Shown one piece after another: positions 15,355-16,498 of a DNA stretch of 16,498 bases. The notes under the pieces were generated by a model. That model saw only the letters and a program-made list of their open reading frames with translations, was not told where the DNA came from and made no database searches. The position numbers and the translations under genes were made by a program. Where the stretch lies: the NCBI GenBank assembly GCA_934725655.1, contig CAKVCJ010000013.1:1-16498 (forward strand), given 5' to 3'. The DNA comes from an uncultured Brachyspira sp. (lineage in GTDB: Bacteria > Spirochaetota > Brachyspiria > Brachyspirales > Brachyspiraceae). Within the stretch, counting starts at the first letter, position 1, and each line of letters opens with the position of its first letter.

Positions 15355-15384
15355 TAATAATTATACAATATTCGGAGGTTATAT

Positions 15385-15921
15385 ATGCTTAATATAGTTA
15401 TACAAAGAAAAGAAGAATATGAGAATGTAAAAAAGAATGATAAAAAAGCTGAAGGCTCTACAATAGGTAATTTAAGTGTATATAATGAGAAAGGAGAAAA
15501 TATTTTTAGCTGTTTTACTTTAGAGAATAAAGGAGAAAGCACTTCAGAAAGCGGACAAGATAGAAGAATATTGGCTGGCGTTTATTATTTAAGATGGACT
15601 TCTTCAAACACTAATTCAGGTTTAGCTATTAAGTATGATTATTGGAAAAAAGAAAATCATTTAGAAAAAATAAAAGACGGCACGCAAGGAAAAAATATAG
15701 CTGTATGGGTTATGTCTGATACTATAAAAAACCACAACAAAAGAAGAATATTAATACATATAGGAAATTCACCTCAAGATACTTTAGGCTGTATTTTATG
15801 CGGTTATATCAATGGAAATAACGGTAAAATAGGGGGTAGTACAAAAGCTATTAATGATTTATTTTTACTTTTTGAGAAATACGGAATAGAAAATTTTAAA
15901 CTCACTATAAAGGAAATCTAA
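15385..15921 (+). CDS. DUF5675-like protein, probable lysis-module enzyme
   Basis: The 178-residue product carries the pattern I associate with DUF5675: a hydrophobic strand and TLENKG (about 45-50), DRRILAGVYYLRW (59-71), then RILIHIGN (121-128), LGCILCG (134-140) and a C-terminal helix STKAINDLFLLF. His125 and Cys136 (or Cys139) could form a thiol-type active site resembling the His...Cys of YkuD L,D-transpeptidases, but the spacing is shorter (H-x10-C) and activity on peptidoglycan is not shown. It is the first gene after the lysis promoter and is coupled to two membrane proteins, so a role in cell-wall attack is likely. No signal peptide is visible. It starts at an ATG six bases after GGAGG. 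Confidence 0.6.
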   Translation: MLNIVIQRKEEYENVKKNDKKAEGSTIGNLSVYNEKGENIFSCFTLENKGESTSESGQDRRILAGVYYLRWTSSNTNSGLAIKYDYWKKENHLEKIKDGTQGKNIAVWVMSDTIKNHNKRRILIHIGNSPQDTLGCILCGYINGNNGKIGGSTKAINDLFLLFEKYGIENFKLTIKEI

Positions 15922-16283
15922 TGAATGATATTGATGTGAGAGATTTAATTATATCCATAGCCCAGAGGATAGGATTAAATAAAGACGGCAACAGGAACGG
16001 CAACGGCTTAATTAGTGAAGTAGAAGATATAGAAGAGTATATAAATGCAAGTAAAACACATCAAAAAGAAATAGATATGCGGTTGGATATGAGGGATAAA
16101 GACATAAAAGAGATTAAAGAAGATATAAAATTTATAAAAAGCGAAATTAAAGATAATATAAATATGAGAAGCTTTATTAATACAAAAAATATTTTGGGAG
16201 GCATAGCTCAGGTAATAACAAATCTTACAGTAATAGGCGGAGCTTTATATTTTATATTAAAAATGTTTTTTGAAAGGGGGTAA
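15921..16283 (+). CDS. XhlA-like holin / lysis accessory membrane protein
   Basis: The 120-residue product has a Gly/Asn-rich N-terminal segment, a charged coiled coil at about 44-80 (EIDMRLDMRDKDIKEIKEDI) and one C-terminal membrane segment at about 92-116 (ILGGIAQVITNLTVIGGALYF), the layout of the haemolysin XhlA family that works with a holin partner. Residues 22-33 (DGNRNGNGLISE) look like a calcium-binding EF-hand loop except at one position. The ATG overlaps the preceding stop by one base. It would sit in the inner membrane, coil facing the cytoplasm. Confidence 0.6.
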   Translation: MNDIDVRDLIISIAQRIGLNKDGNRNGNGLISEVEDIEEYINASKTHQKEIDMRLDMRDKDIKEIKEDIKFIKSEIKDNINMRSFINTKNILGGIAQVITNLTVIGGALYFILKMFFERG

Positions 16284-16287
16284 AACA

Positions 16288-16498
16288 ATGATAAGACATA
16301 AAGCAAAAAGCATAAGCAATATATTAAAGCTACTAATAGCAGGCTTTATATTTTTTGAGTATCATTTTCAAAGCATAATAAAACAAGCTCCACTTACAAG
16401 CGATGATTGTAAAGGATTATTATTTATAGCTATAGCAGGCTTTTTTATCTTGTTTCCGATAGATGCCAGCATATTTATACAAAATCTATATAAAGCTA
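16288..16498 (+). CDS. Small membrane protein, holin-like, truncated by window end
   Basis: The frame runs from the ATG at 16288 to the end of the window without a stop (70 codons visible). AAAGGGGG lies just upstream (16273-16280). Two hydrophobic segments are seen: about 12-28 (ILKLLIAGFIFFEYHF) and about 43-64 (GLLFIAIAGFFILFPIDASI), with a short polar link between them. A basic N-terminus (MIRHKAKS) suggests the inside. Following an XhlA-like gene, it is the likely holin partner. The full length and class cannot be decided. Confidence 0.5.
   Translation, partial: MIRHKAKSISNILKLLIAGFIFFEYHFQSIIKQAPLTSDDCKGLLFIAIAGFFILFPIDASIFIQNLYKA

Larger units (their letters stand above)
15300..15384 (+). 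promoter_or_regulatory. Candidate promoter for the lysis genes
   Basis: This is one of only two sizeable non-coding gaps after the leader. It holds the second copy of the 19-base element (15313-15331), then 21 bases, then TATAAT (15353-15358), the same spacing as in the leader at 235-280. A T-run (15302-15317) precedes it and may help terminate the fibre transcript although no stem lies before it. The first lysis gene starts 53 bases after the element with a strong site, GGAGG at 15374-15378. No good -35 box is visible at normal spacing. Confidence 0.45.

Overview
The window is strongly AT-rich. Its proteins are rich in Lys, Asn, Ile and Glu, every gene lies on the + strand, and it reads as the late (structural plus lysis) half of a tailed-phage or phage-like element. 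Base composition and protein style suggest a Brachyspira-type spirochaete prophage. That host assignment is an inference, because no host gene is in view. The gene transfer agent VSH-1 of Brachyspira hyodysenteriae has a similar one-direction head-tail-lysis layout and is the obvious comparison.

Layout. 1-77 is a run of TGTA tetranucleotides that is cut by the window edge. 78-313 is non-coding and holds a candidate late promoter with an operator-like dyad at 238-253. 314-2881 is the head module: a Mu gpI-like protease with a nested in-frame scaffold start, a small decoration-like protein and the major capsid protein. A strong hairpin follows the capsid gene. 2954-4861 holds a protein with an acidic/basic helical tail, head-tail joining and tail-terminator candidates, and a 49-codon micro-gene. 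4848-9050 is the tail shaft: tube protein, G and GT tail-assembly chaperones made by a -1 frameshift at a T TTT TTC heptamer, and the tape measure. 9056-15299 is the tail tip: Dit-like protein, hub protein, a coiled-coil tip protein, an 802-residue fibre and a possible fibre chaperone. 15300-15384 is the second non-coding gap. 15385-16498 is the lysis module: a DUF5675-like protein, an XhlA-like membrane protein and a holin-like protein cut by the window end.

How it fits together. The tube protein, frameshifted chaperone pair, tape measure and Dit with no sheath gene indicate a long non-contractile (siphovirus-type) tail. The protease/nested-scaffold arrangement resembles Mu, so the element looks like a head/tail mosaic. 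Portal and terminase genes are absent and are expected upstream of the TGTA repeat.

Most notable signal. The only two sizeable non-coding gaps share an identical 19-base segment containing the dyad TTATAA-AATC-TTATAA. In both it sits exactly 21 bases upstream of a -10-like hexamer and 53-60 bases upstream of the first gene of a module. This looks like a common activator site that switches on the morphogenesis and lysis operons together, placed much like the C-protein sites of Mu late promoters.
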